Positions 16,061-24,381 are shown, counted from the stretch's first letter. The stretch: 64,000 nt of DNA from Celeribacter indicus (GCF_000819565.1 NZ_CP004395.1:71822-135821), one strand, 5' to 3'. Notes: a model not told the origin generated them from the letters alone. Numbers and translations: made by a program.

Positions 16061-16755
16061 CTATATCGTTGCACGCCACATCCGATAGCGCCCCTGCCCG
16101 GTCACCTCACGGATCAGACCCCGCGCTTCCAACCAGCCAAGGTTGCGCTGGACGGCGGCGCGGCTGGCGCCAGTCAAGATTTCGGTCATCGGTGCAGAGA
16201 CGAGTGGCCACTCGGTCAGTAAGGCGCGGAGAGCAGGTGGCGTCTTGCCCGAGAGCGGTGCCATTTCGGCGTCTGCGCGCATAGCCCATGCCTCTATGTC
16301 GTCTAGGTGCCGCATCGCGCTCAAGGATGCTGTCATCATCCCATCGAGCCAACGCGCCAGACGGTCAGCGGGTGGGCCGCCAGCGCGCAGCCCCCCTGAT
16401 CCGCCCATGGCCAGAGGTGCAAAGACTGCCCCCCTTCCCTCACCGGCCGCAATCCTTGCGGCTGTGACTGCCGCCTCCATCCCGTCTCCGTGCTGTCCAA
16501 GACCAGCGAGGTTCCAGAGGTGGAAACCCATGCAGGCGCGGCTGATCGGATGCAGATCGACAGCTCGCGCCATCAGATCCAGCCAGCCGCTCGCACGATT
16601 CATGAAAGGTTCGGCATCATCACCAAGGTTCTCGGGGTCGCGGCGGTCGAGAAAGGCGGAAAGGTCCACCTCGGGCCCCGGCCCGCCGCTCAAACGGCGA
16701 ACTGCCCATCCGACACGCGCGAGTGCTGCGGTGTCCTCCTGAACGCCTGACAGGC
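16061..16755 (-). pseudogene. RHE_PE00001/DUF1612-like HTH protein, 5' part lost
   Basis: The reading frame encodes the last 230 or so residues of a protein whose full copy lies at 60923-61990. Matching blocks include RASGWLDLM, ACMGFHLWNLAGLGQH, RLARWLDGMM, RHLDDIEAWAMRA and the C-terminal winged helix PLVSAPMTEILTGASRAAVQRNLGWLEARGLIREVTGQGRYRMW. Similarity continues upstream to LSGVQEDTAALARVGWAVRR and stops exactly where a transposon end begins at 16756, so the 5' third was removed by the insertion or a later rearrangement. A truncated protein could still start from the TTG at 16693, but no ribosome site is evident. Full-length relatives are DNA-binding proteins of unknown role on rhizobial and rhodobacteral plasmids. 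Confidence 0.8.
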
Positions 16756-16816
16756 TGTCGCGTTGCCCTTTAATCTGAGACGCGACGCGTTTGGCGACAA
16801 TTTTTGCCCTTAATTG

Positions 16817-18507
16817 GGTTCTGCCTCAATTTGTGTGGCGCAACTATCCTGAGCTTGGAACATTCGGGAGGGATAGTCGTGATTTCAAAAAAGCACTGGT
16901 CGCCCGGGAGCGACGTTTCGGTTCAAGGCGTTAAGCGACGTGATTCCGGCGGGTGGCTTGTATCCGGTGTTTTGGCACCGAGAGGCATCTGCCCAGATTG
17001 TGGTTTGCATTCTCGGCGTCGTCACGGGTGGCGGCAAAGGCGGCTACAGGATTTACCTGCACTTGGCGACAAGGTAACAATCGCACTCTGGGTCTGCAGG
17101 TGGCGATGTCGCGCTTCCACGTGCCCGCGGCGGACTTTTTCGGACTACACCTCGTCAATTGCGCGTCCATTTGCACGTCGAACTTCGCGTGCTGATGAGA
17201 TTGTAGTTCATCTGGGGCACGCCACGGGTGGACGGCCTGCCGAGCGGCTCTTGCGCCGTTTAGGCGTCGGTGTCAGCAATGACACGGTGCTGCGACACCT
17301 CAAGAAGTGTGCGGAAAGCGTCGCCCCGCCGCCAACGGTCATTGGCATCGACGATTGGAGCTGGCGCAAGTCGCAGACTTACGGAACCATCATCGTCGAT
17401 CTCGAGCGGCAGACCGTAATTGATATTCTTCCGGATCGGAGCGTTGAAAGCTGTGCGAGCTGGCTGCGGCAGCACCCTGAGATTGAAGTCATCAGTCGGG
17501 ATCGTTGTGGCGGATATGCGAAGGCCGCACGTCAGGGTGCACCGCAAGCCCTGCAGGTCGCAGACCGTTTCCATCTCGTCCAGAACCTGCGCCAGGCCAT
17601 TGAAGAGCAGATGAATATGCATGGCCGCGCCACCGGGCGGGCGCTATTGTCAGATGCCGAAAACATCAGCACGGCCAATCATCTACTGCGATCGCGTCTT
17701 GCTCATCGGAAATCACGTGAGGAAATTTTCCGAAACATCCATGCGCTTCGTGATCAAGGGCTGTCTTGTAGCGAAATTGGACGTCGGACCGGCTTCCCGC
17801 GTCGTAGTGTGGCGAAGTGGTTGAGCTCCGACTCGCCACCAGACCGCCGCCGAGCTGCATTGAAGCCCACGTCGCCGTGGTATTTTGAGAGCATACTGGC
17901 CGATCTCTGGAAACAGGGTATCCGGTCCGGCCAGGAATTATTGGTCGAAATTCAACGCCATGGCTATGAGGGCAGCTTGTCTCATTTGCAACGTCTGCTG
18001 GCCGGATGGCGAAGGGATGAACAAACCGTTCTAGCAGGCCCGACCGACACGCCGCTGCCCCTGGCGCCTGTGCGGGACCCGCAAACCGGTCACGCCATTT
18101 CGCCGGTTGTCGCAGCGGCGCTCTGTATCAAGCCGCGACGCAAATTGACCGCAGACCAGGCCCAAAAGGTAGATGCATTGAAGGCCGGATCGCCAAGCTT
18201 TGCCACGATGCGGAGCCTTGCCATGCGGTTTCAGGGCATTTTGCGCGGCGACCAGTCCGCCCCGCTGGACGCATGGATCGACCTGGCCATTGAGACTGGC
18301 ATCCCACCAATCATGCGCTTTGCCCGCACGCTGCACCGCGACATCGAGGCCGTGCGCAATGCCATCGAACTTCCGTGGAGCAACGGTCAGGCTGAGGGCC
18401 AAGTCAATCGCCTGAAGACCCTCAAGCGCGCCATGTACGGTCGCGCCGGACCAGAACTCCTCAGAGCCCGAATGCTGCCACTGCGCCACACAGATTGAGG
18501 CAGAACC
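16817..18507 (+). mobile_element. ISL3-family insertion sequence
   Basis: 1691 bases, bounded by inverted repeats GGTTCTGCCTCAAT and their complement at the right, extending to 25 of 27 matches. An 8-base direct repeat CTTAATTG lies at 16809-16816 and 18508-18515, the target duplication size expected for ISL3. It encodes one transposase. It inserted into the terminal region of Tn-A, so it is younger than that transposon, and the intact ends and frame suggest it may still be active. Confidence 0.9.
16879..18498 (+). CDS. ISL3-family transposase
   Basis: A 539-residue transposase. An N-terminal zinc-finger region (GICPDCGLHSRRRHGW and later CRASTCPRRTF) precedes the catalytic domain with IGIDDWSWRK, DLLPDRS-like ILPDRSVESCASWL, VISRDRCGGYAKAA and a C-terminal ELPWSNGQAEGQVNRLKTLKR, the DDE pattern of ISL3 transposases. 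A helix-turn-helix (LSCSEIGRRTGFPRRSVAKWL) lies in the middle. The GTG at 16879 follows GGGAGGG and is inside the element; an ATG at 16804 is in the flanking transposon DNA and cannot be native. It fills the IS from end to end. Confidence 0.9.
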   Translation: MISKKHWSPGSDVSVQGVKRRDSGGWLVSGVLAPRGICPDCGLHSRRRHGWRQRRLQDLPALGDKVTIALWVCRWRCRASTCPRRTFSDYTSSIARPFARRTSRADEIVVHLGHATGGRPAERLLRRLGVGVSNDTVLRHLKKCAESVAPPPTVIGIDDWSWRKSQTYGTIIVDLERQTVIDILPDRSVESCASWLRQHPEIEVISRDRCGGYAKAARQGAPQALQVADRFHLVQNLRQAIEEQMNMHGRATGRALLSDAENISTANHLLRSRLAHRKSREEIFRNIHALRDQGLSCSEIGRRTGFPRRSVAKWLSSDSPPDRRRAALKPTSPWYFESILADLWKQGIRSGQELLVEIQRHGYEGSLSHLQRLLAGWRRDEQTVLAGPTDTPLPLAPVRDPQTGHAISPVVAAALCIKPRRKLTADQAQKVDALKAGSPSFATMRSLAMRFQGILRGDQSAPLDAWIDLAIETGIPPIMRFARTLHRDIEAVRNAIELPWSNGQAEGQVNRLKTLKRAMYGRAGPELLRARMLPLRHTD

Positions 18508-18550
18508 CTTAATTGTGAGATGGGAAATCCAACGAAATCAACGGCTGATC

Positions 18551-18611
18551 TTTGCCCTTAAATATGAGATTTTGCCTTTAATTCTGATATTTTTGCCCTT
18601 AAGCCTGAGAC
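18551..18611 (+). repeat. Three tandem transposase-binding-type repeats of Tn-A left end
   Basis: Units of about 20 bases with the form TTTGCCYTTAA-n4-TGAKA are at 18551-18570, 18571-18590 and 18592-18611. The same word (GCCCTTAA...TGAGA) occurs at the extreme ends of the transposon and in Tn-B. Arrays of such sites at the ends are typical of TniA/TnsB-type transposases. Confidence 0.7.
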
Positions 18612-18641
18612 AGGGTTCACAGACATTTGCGGCAAATATCG

Positions 18642-20276
18642 ATGAATGATGATGGCGAAGACTCCGTTGCCGTTGGTGCTGAAGAGGCGCGCAGGGCCGC
18701 GGTGCTGCGCCCTCTTGTTCAGGCATATCTCAATGGGACTGGCAGCCTGGAACGTGGCATCAATGACGCCGTTTGGGAGCTTGGTGTCAGCAGGGCGACG
18801 GTCTGGCGTTGGATAAAACGGTTGGCGGAAGAGGGTGGGCGCACCAGCGCTCTGGCTCCGCGGAAACGGGGCCGCCCGACCGGGACGATGTTAATATCCA
18901 GCAAAGTCGAAGCGGTAATCGAGGAGCACCTTCGCCGCTATTTCTTGCGCCGGGAGCGTTCGAGCTTGTCGCGCGTCGTGACAGAAATCCGCAGCGCTTG
19001 CTGGCAGGAGGGCTTGCAACCGCCGACGCGTCGGACGGTTCAGCGCAGGCTGGATGCAATGGACGCCCGCGCAATTGCCAAGGCACGCGAAGGCGCAAAG
19101 GCGGCCCGCCAGAAATTTGCGCCGGTCGTAGGCGACAACAAGGCAAACCGGCCACTGGAGGTCGTGCAAATCGACCATACGCCTGCGGACATCATTCTCG
19201 TCGACAGTTTTGAACGCCAACCAATTGGGCGGCCTTGGGTCACGCTGGCGATCGACGTCGCAACGCGGATGGTGACCGGATATTACACCTCTCTCGAGGC
19301 TCCTTCGCGTCTGTCGGTGGCGCTTTGCCTGACACAGGCTGTGGCCCCCAAGGCGGAACTTCTGGCGGAATTGGTGTGCAATGTTCCTTGGCCCGCGCAG
19401 GGTAAACCGCATAGCATCCACGTCGATAACGGGCGCGATTTCCGGTCGCATGCCTTTCGGTCGGCATGTGCGGAATGGGGGATCGATCTGGTCTATCGGC
19501 CGCCAGGCAGTCCTCATTTCGGAGGGCACATCGAACGATTGATCGGCACGATGATGGGGGCCGTGCACCTGTTGCCTGGAACAACGCAATCCTCGGTCGT
19601 GGCCAAGGGCGACTACGATGCCGAAGGCATGGCCGCGATGACTTTAGGCGAATTTGATCGCTGGTTTGCCCTGGAAATCTGCCGCTACAACAACAGCATT
19701 CATTCAAGTCTTGGCTGTACGCCCGTCGCCAAATGGGAGGTGCTCTCAGAGGAAATGATGGGCGACATCCCCTTCGAGATGGAAGCCTTTCGGGTGAGCT
19801 TCTTGCCGAGCGAACTGCGCAAGGTCAGGCGTGACGGCATCCATCTGTTCCAGATACGGTACTGGTCGGATGCGCTTGCAGGCCACATTGGGCGCGGGGA
19901 TGGGAAGGTGGTCGTTCGCTACGACCCTCGCGATATCTCAATGATCTGGGTCGAATTGGACGATGGCCGATATGTTGAGGCGCGTTACAGAAACTTGGAA
20001 ATTCCGCCCGTGCCGCTCTGGGAATATCGCGAAGCCATGAGGAAGGCCCGTGCCCTTGGCAAATCCGGGTCCAATGAGCTGGTCCTGGCTGAGCTGATCC
20101 GACAGCAACGCCAGATCGAGTTTGAAAGCCGGGGCCTAACGAAGGCCGAACGCCGATCCCGTGAAAGAAAAGGGACATTGGAGGGCACCAACTCGGCTGT
20201 CTCGAAAACCGAAAGGCTGCGCCCGATCGACACGGGTGATACATCGCGCCCATTGTTCAAAGTGGAGAGATGGTGA
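18642..20276 (+). CDS. tniA: TniA-type DDE transposase of Tn-A
   Basis: A 544-residue Mu/TnsB-like transposase. N-terminal helix-turn-helix domains (WELGVSRATVWRWIKRLAEEGG, then RRTVQRRLDAMDARAIAKAREG) are followed by the catalytic core: Asp in VVQIDHTPADIILVD, Asp in SIHVDNGRDFRSHAF and Glu in GSPHFGGHIERLIGT. The C-terminal beta domain and basic tail contact TniB. The ATG at 18642 is chosen; a TTG at 18627 would add five residues. It is nearly identical to the Tn-B copy (51035-52669), so the two arose recently. The stop is one base before the tniB TTG start. Confidence 0.9.
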   Translation: MNDDGEDSVAVGAEEARRAAVLRPLVQAYLNGTGSLERGINDAVWELGVSRATVWRWIKRLAEEGGRTSALAPRKRGRPTGTMLISSKVEAVIEEHLRRYFLRRERSSLSRVVTEIRSACWQEGLQPPTRRTVQRRLDAMDARAIAKAREGAKAARQKFAPVVGDNKANRPLEVVQIDHTPADIILVDSFERQPIGRPWVTLAIDVATRMVTGYYTSLEAPSRLSVALCLTQAVAPKAELLAELVCNVPWPAQGKPHSIHVDNGRDFRSHAFRSACAEWGIDLVYRPPGSPHFGGHIERLIGTMMGAVHLLPGTTQSSVVAKGDYDAEGMAAMTLGEFDRWFALEICRYNNSIHSSLGCTPVAKWEVLSEEMMGDIPFEMEAFRVSFLPSELRKVRRDGIHLFQIRYWSDALAGHIGRGDGKVVVRYDPRDISMIWVELDDGRYVEARYRNLEIPPVPLWEYREAMRKARALGKSGSNELVLAELIRQQRQIEFESRGLTKAERRSRERKGTLEGTNSAVSKTERLRPIDTGDTSRPLFKVERW

Positions 20277-20277
20277 A

Positions 20278-21159
20278 TTGAGGGCAGGGACAACAGAGGA
20301 AGACGGTCGGATCGCCCTCATTCAATCGGATATCTGGATTGGCTTTCCGCGGGCCGAACAAGTTCTGGACCGTTTGCAGGGTATGATCGAAGCGCCAAGG
20401 CAAACCCGTATGCCTGGCCTTCTTGTGCATGGCGCGTCTGGGATCGGCAAGACGATGATCGCCCGCAACCTGTCGCGCAGATATGCACCGGAATATGACC
20501 CAGCATCGGGAATTACGCGAACGCCGCTCTTGCTGTTACAAGCACCGCCAGCTCCCGACGAACGGCGGTTCTATCTGCACATCCTGGCGTCCGTCGGGGC
20601 ACCGGCCACGGCACTGGGCGCGCGCGCTCAAAATGTGGCCTCCCTCGAAGTCCGTGTTATTGCGCTTTTGCGCGACCTTGGCCTGCGGATGATCATGATC
20701 GACGAGGTCCACAACCTCTTGGCCGGGACCCACCGCGAACAGCGACGCTTTCTCAATGTTCTTCGTTATCTCAGCAATGAGCTCGAGGTGTCACTGGTCT
20801 GTCTTGGGGTCAGCGAGGCCGTCGACGCCATCCGTGGTGATATCCAGCTTGCCCGACGGCTGGACGAACATCACTTGCCAAACTGGCGCGACGATGCCGA
20901 GTTCTCGGACATGATCCAGACCCTTATTGCTGCCATGCCACTGGAAAAGAAGTCCAACCTGAAGGTCAAGTCACTCAAGCAGATACTTGCACTGACCGGT
21001 GGGGTGACCTCGCGCATTTTCGCCCTGATCAAGGATCTTTCCATCGACGCCATTGTAACAGGTGATGAATGCATCACCGATGACGCAATCGTAAAATGGA
21101 CGCCGGTTTGGTCGCGCCATGCGAACCCCCATCGGCGGCTCGAGAAGTCCGGGGTGTGA
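20278..21159 (+). CDS. tniB: TniB-type AAA ATPase of Tn-A
   Basis: A 293-residue AAA+ ATPase that works with the transposase in target selection. Walker A is GASGIGKT, Walker B is MIMIDEVHNLL, and sensor regions VCLGVSEAVDAIRGD and LTGGVTSRIFALIKDLS follow. The start is taken as TTG at 20278, one base after the tniA stop, with GGAGAGA upstream; an ATG at 20161 would overlap tniA by over 100 bases with an implausible Arg-rich leader. The Tn-B and Tn-C copies have the same TTG arrangement. It overlaps tniQ by GTGA. Confidence 0.88.
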   Translation: MRAGTTEEDGRIALIQSDIWIGFPRAEQVLDRLQGMIEAPRQTRMPGLLVHGASGIGKTMIARNLSRRYAPEYDPASGITRTPLLLLQAPPAPDERRFYLHILASVGAPATALGARAQNVASLEVRVIALLRDLGLRMIMIDEVHNLLAGTHREQRRFLNVLRYLSNELEVSLVCLGVSEAVDAIRGDIQLARRLDEHHLPNWRDDAEFSDMIQTLIAAMPLEKKSNLKVKSLKQILALTGGVTSRIFALIKDLSIDAIVTGDECITDDAIVKWTPVWSRHANPHRRLEKSGV

Positions 21160-21947
21160 AGCCGCACCCGCTGCCCAAGACTGTCGCGCCGCTGCCAGAC
21201 GAGTTGTTGTCAGGTTGGTTGTCTCGGCTGGCGGCGGCCAACTACTGTGATGATGCGGAACTGCTGGCCCATATCGAAATCGATACAACTCATGGCACGT
21301 CCTTGGACTTCAACATCGACGCGGCAGCGGCGGCGAAGATTGCCAACGCCGCACGGATTGACCCAGATGTTGTGCGATCTTTGACCTTCCCAGCAATGAC
21401 GACACGAGAAGCCTCGCTGACGGCCCAGATACCATTCCAGCATTGCCTGCAATGTTCCAGAGAGGGCCTTTCGCTCAAGCATTGGAGGCGAGCCTGGGCA
21501 TTCGACTGCCAGGTTTGTGGGACGAGACTTGTGCCGACGCTCGGCAAGGCCAGTGGCGAACAGATGCCCGAAAAGCTGATAAATCGTGCGCGCAACGGCG
21601 CCGCGCGGCTTGAATACGCCGCGCGATTACGCAGCTCCAAGCAACTTCGGCGCGCAATGCGCGCGGTCACCTTTGCCATATCATTAAAGGCCTTCCGCGG
21701 AGATCCGTTACACGCTCTTCAGGGCCACAGGCTGGAAGTAAGGCTGTTTTGCCTTGCTGCAATTGATGCAGCCCAATCCCGTCCACTGGTCAAAGCGGCC
21801 ATCTCAAGCTCCGGCATCGACGACTATGCAAGGGTTGCTCTATTGCGCGCCTTCGATAAGGAGCCACGTCTGCTTGCCGCGGTCGATTACATCGCCCGGC
21901 AGCGCGCGAAAAGCATAGGCGCGATGGCAGTGGAATCTCATAATTAA
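21156..21947 (+). CDS. tniQ: TniQ family transposition protein of Tn-A
   Basis: A 263-residue protein of the TniQ/TnsD family, which guides target choice. It begins PLPDELLSGWLSRLAAAN, characteristic of the family, and has a zinc-binding pair of CxxC motifs, CLQCSREG and CQVCGTRL, spaced by HWRRAWAFD. The GTG at 21156 overlaps the tniB stop (GTGA), the same in all three copies; the ATG at 21096 would overlap tniB by 64 bases. The stop codon TAA is part of the terminal repeat GCCCTTAATTATGAG, so the gene runs into the transposon right end. Confidence 0.86.
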   Translation: MKPHPLPKTVAPLPDELLSGWLSRLAAANYCDDAELLAHIEIDTTHGTSLDFNIDAAAAAKIANAARIDPDVVRSLTFPAMTTREASLTAQIPFQHCLQCSREGLSLKHWRRAWAFDCQVCGTRLVPTLGKASGEQMPEKLINRARNGAARLEYAARLRSSKQLRRAMRAVTFAISLKAFRGDPLHALQGHRLEVRLFCLAAIDAAQSRPLVKAAISSSGIDDYARVALLRAFDKEPRLLAAVDYIARQRAKSIGAMAVESHN

Positions 21948-22447
21948 GGGCAAAAAATATCCCCGAACGCGTCGTGTCTCAGATTTAAGGGCAACGCGAC
22001 ATCCGCGCGCCAGACCTGCAGCGCGGAGATGAGAAGCTCGACCTCGCAGACACCGGCCGCGTGCAGTTCGTCAATGATCCAGAGTACGCCATGAACGCGC
22101 ACGGCGCGGGCGGTGGCCACCTTGCGCAGCAGGTTGTCGCCGGTCAGGAGGATACCGTTCTCCTGGCAGGTTGTCGTCACGAGGGCGAAGCAGTCGTTGG
22201 CCGACAAGCGGCTATGTTCCCGCTTCAGTGCGAAAACCCGCGCGACCTCTTCGCCCGGCAGATCATAGGTGGCAAGGCCACCATCTTCGAGCATCCGCCA
22301 TTCCTGCGCCGTGAAGTCGAGGAGCTCCTCCTCACGGATGGGCAGGGGCACGATGAACCGATAGGGCAGCCGCAGCAGGACGTGCAGCAACTCTCCCTTC
22401 TTCAGGTCGATCAGGCAGGACGCATCATTGACGACGATACAGGTCAC
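21944..22447 (-). CDS. PIN-domain protein, C-terminus replaced by transposon sequence
   Basis: A 167-residue PIN-fold protein (Mg-dependent RNase fold). Acidic positions are visible: Asp in VVNDASCLIDLKK, Glu in IREEELLDF, Asp in SANDCFALVTT and Asp in GILLTGDNLLRKVA. The native frame covers about the first 148 residues; the last 18 (VALPLNLRHDAFGDIFCP) are read from the right end of Tn-A, which inserted at 22001/22002. The ATG overlaps the stop of the upstream XRE-ImmA gene by 4 bases, so the pair is translationally coupled and may form a toxin-antitoxin-like module. Loss of the C-terminus may not abolish the active site. Confidence 0.75.
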   Translation of the reverse strand: MTCIVVNDASCLIDLKKGELLHVLLRLPYRFIVPLPIREEELLDFTAQEWRMLEDGGLATYDLPGEEVARVFALKREHSRLSANDCFALVTTTCQENGILLTGDNLLRKVATARAVRVHGVLWIIDELHAAGVCEVELLISALQVWRADVALPLNLRHDAFGDIFCP

Positions 22448-23523
22448 TGGTCACGCGGCCCCCTGATGTCACGTTCGACAACGCTCAAAGGGAGCCCGAG
22501 CATCTGGGCAGCGCGAACAGGCGAAATCAACTCCTCGCCGAGCGCGCGCCAAACGAGGCGCTCGAAGCGTTGCGGCTTCTCGAAGGCCGCGAAACCCTCA
22601 CCGGGACCGATAGGCTCCGGCTCTTCGCGCCGCCAGCTTCGCGCATAGGTCTTGAACGCATATTCCACAGCGCTCTTCGACAGAATGCCCACTTGGCCGA
22701 GCCGCACGAGCATCGCGGCGGCAGAGACTCCGTAGGTGCGCTTGAGCCGCATGATCTCTATCCAGGTCATGCCGTGCCGGTTCCGGCCAGCTTCCTCTTC
22801 CAGATGCTCGCGCGGGATAAGAAACGCCCCCGCGAAGCGGTGCATGGACGGCTCCTTTTTCAGCGCGACATTGCCGGTCTCGATGATGATCCGATGCGCG
22901 AGCTCATGGGCGAGGTTGAAGCGCTTGCGCTCGACGTTGGTGTGCCGCGAGACGACGATCACCTCAGTCGGTGCACCTTCCGCCCGCTCAACATGACAAG
23001 CCAGCCCGTTGATGCGCTCAGGTAGATCGGCCTCGATGACCTTGAGCCCCTTGTCTTCGAGCAGGGCGGTCATGCTTGGGATGGGGTCGATCCCGAGCTT
23101 CCACTCGCGCCGCACGTCCCGCGCTTTGGCGTCGATGGCCTCTTCATCGGCTACCATGTCCACGCGCAGCGCGGCGAACGGGTCTTCAGCCGGATGCAGG
23201 TCGAGGATGTCCTCGATGGCGAGATAGTCTTCGAGCTTCTCGATCACGATGGCTTCCGCCATCGCGCGATCCTGCGCCGAGGCAGTCGAGTTCTTCCGCC
23301 ACTCGACGCTTTCCAGAGCTTCGACCTGGCCACCGACAAGAAAATCCAGCGACACGCCGAGCGCCTTTCCGAGGCCGACCAACACCGACGAGGACGGCAT
23401 CATCTTGTCCGCTTCGTATTTGCTGATGGCCTGCGCCGACACGCTTGGGGTCACGCGGTCGGCGAGAGCTTGCATGGATAGGCCAGCCCGCTTGCGGGCA
23501 AGCCTGAGCCTTTGTCCGAACAT
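22444..23523 (-). CDS. XRE-type HTH and ImmA/IrrE metallopeptidase fusion
   Basis: A 359-residue protein. The N-terminal XRE helix-turn-helix (GQRLRLARKRAGLSMQALADRVTPSVSAQAISKYEADKMMPSS) is followed by an IrrE/ImmA domain with the zinc motif HELAH in RFNLAHELAHRII and ASAFL-like FAGAFLIPREHL. Such proteins act as antitoxins or as proteases that clear repressors in phages and mobile elements. The ATG at 23523 follows GGGAGAGG; an ATG at 23565 adds an unlikely leader. The gene overlaps the PIN gene by ATGA and is divergent from the DUF2188 gene, so it may regulate both directions. Confidence 0.85.
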   Translation of the reverse strand: MFGQRLRLARKRAGLSMQALADRVTPSVSAQAISKYEADKMMPSSSVLVGLGKALGVSLDFLVGGQVEALESVEWRKNSTASAQDRAMAEAIVIEKLEDYLAIEDILDLHPAEDPFAALRVDMVADEEAIDAKARDVRREWKLGIDPIPSMTALLEDKGLKVIEADLPERINGLACHVERAEGAPTEVIVVSRHTNVERKRFNLAHELAHRIIIETGNVALKKEPSMHRFAGAFLIPREHLEEEAGRNRHGMTWIEIMRLKRTYGVSAAAMLVRLGQVGILSKSAVEYAFKTYARSWRREEPEPIGPGEGFAAFEKPQRFERLVWRALGEELISPVRAAQMLGLPLSVVERDIRGPRDQ

Positions 23524-23632
23524 GGTCCTCTCCCGGCGGTTGTTGTTTTGGTTGATAAGCGCCATTTCCTAATCTATATTTAAACACAAGGTTGGCAGAA
23601 TCGTCAACCGAAATCGACATATGGAGCTTAAA

Positions 23633-23857
23633 ATGTCTAAGAAAAATCAGCATGTTGTGCCGCATCAGGGCGGTTGGGCAGTGAAGGGGGCGGGCAACTC
23701 CCGCGCGTCTTCCGTCCATGGCACGCAGCGCGAGGCCATCGCGGCCGCGCGAGAATCCGCCATGCGCCAGGGCAGCGAGATGCTGATCCACGGCGAGAAC
23801 GGTCGCATCCGCGAGCGTAACACCTACGGCAACGATCCCTTCCCTCCGAAGGGCTAA
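23633..23857 (+). CDS. DUF2188 domain protein
   Basis: A 74-residue basic protein that matches DUF2188: MSKKNQHVVPHQGGWAVKGAGNSRASSVHGTQREAIAAARESA and the conserved ending GRIRERNTYGNDPFPP. DUF2188 proteins are small and widespread on plasmids and near toxin-antitoxin genes; the function is unknown. The ATG at 23633 is chosen because family members begin MSKKNQH and a GGAG lies 9 bases upstream. It is divergent from the XRE-ImmA gene and 18 bases ahead of another small gene, so the two form an operon. Confidence 0.85.
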   Translation: MSKKNQHVVPHQGGWAVKGAGNSRASSVHGTQREAIAAARESAMRQGSEMLIHGENGRIRERNTYGNDPFPPKG

Positions 23858-23875
23858 CAGAAAAGGAACGACGCG

Positions 23876-24085
23876 ATGGCTCGCATCGAAATGCGGTTCA
23901 ATGGCCGCAAGATCGCCTCTGCCGCCCAGCTTCAGCGTGAGCTGACGCGCAGCATGGAGAAGCACGTTGAAGACAGCCTCAAGAAGGCTGCCGGTCCCGG
24001 CGTGCGGATGAAGAAGACCCGCGAAGGCTACAGCTTCGAGGGCTCGCCCGAGCAGATCGAGCGCATGAAGAAGCGGCTGCGCTGA
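23876..24085 (+). CDS. Small basic protein, function unknown
   Basis: A 69-residue protein, MARIEMRFNGRKIASAAQLQRELTRSMEKHVEDSL, continuing with a charged second half ending RMKKRLR. A ribosome site AAAGGAA lies 8 bases before the ATG. Composition suggests one or two amphipathic helices and possible nucleic acid or protein binding. It follows DUF2188 closely and is probably cotranscribed. I recognise no family. Confidence 0.65.
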   Translation: MARIEMRFNGRKIASAAQLQRELTRSMEKHVEDSLKKAAGPGVRMKKTREGYSFEGSPEQIERMKKRLR

Positions 24086-24381
24086 CGTGGCCGTCGAAGC
24101 CGCCCACAGCGACTTCACCTCCCCAACTGGATTGCCCCTTCGGCTGGCAATCATCAACTCCGGTCGCTGAACCGCCGCTTGTAGCGGGAGACGGGAGTCC
24201 TTTCTCAGGCAACCGCCGTTCATACGACATTCAGGCCATCCCTTCCGGCTTCGGCCCCTCGGATAGGAAGGCACATGGCTTCAAGCCGATGCAGTGCTTC
24301 AAGAACTCACTGCGCGACCACACCGGCTATTGCGCCCACAATCTGGCTGAAGTCGAGCTTGATTGGCCAACTGAGTGAAAG
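24086..24381. other. Intergenic stretch with no clear gene
   Basis: Short open stretches exist on both strands (for example a 29-codon frame from the ATG at 24289 to 24378), but none has a ribosome site or recognisable similarity. It may be the remnant of a gene between the DUF2188 operon and the convergent HTH gene. Confidence 0.4.

Larger units (their letters stand above)
16756..22001 (+). mobile_element. Tn-A: TniABQ-type transposon, interrupted by an ISL3 element
   Basis: The right end is TGTCGCGTTGCCCTTAAATC read inward from 22001. The element encodes TniA, TniB and TniQ in order on the plus strand, as in the Tn402/Tn5053 group. The left boundary at 16756 also begins TGTCGCGTTGCCC, but the first 60 bases match the right end of Tn-B (about 89 percent by eye) and not the left end, so this boundary is chimeric. 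An ISL3 element sits at 16817-18507. Flanking 5-mers (CAGGC left, TCCGC right) do not match, so no target duplication remains. Related copies are Tn-B (49310-52815) and Tn-C (55847-57602). Confidence 0.8.

Noticed and set aside
16756..22001. CRISPR-associated transposon
   Set aside because: The TniABQ set and repeated end sites suggested a CAST-like element, but there is no Cas gene, no CRISPR array and no room for one. The tandem 20-base units lack spacers.
23186..24274. 362-codon minus-strand frame across the DUF2188 region
   Set aside because: It overlaps the XRE-ImmA gene on the same strand in another frame and two supported plus-strand genes; composition is shadow-like.
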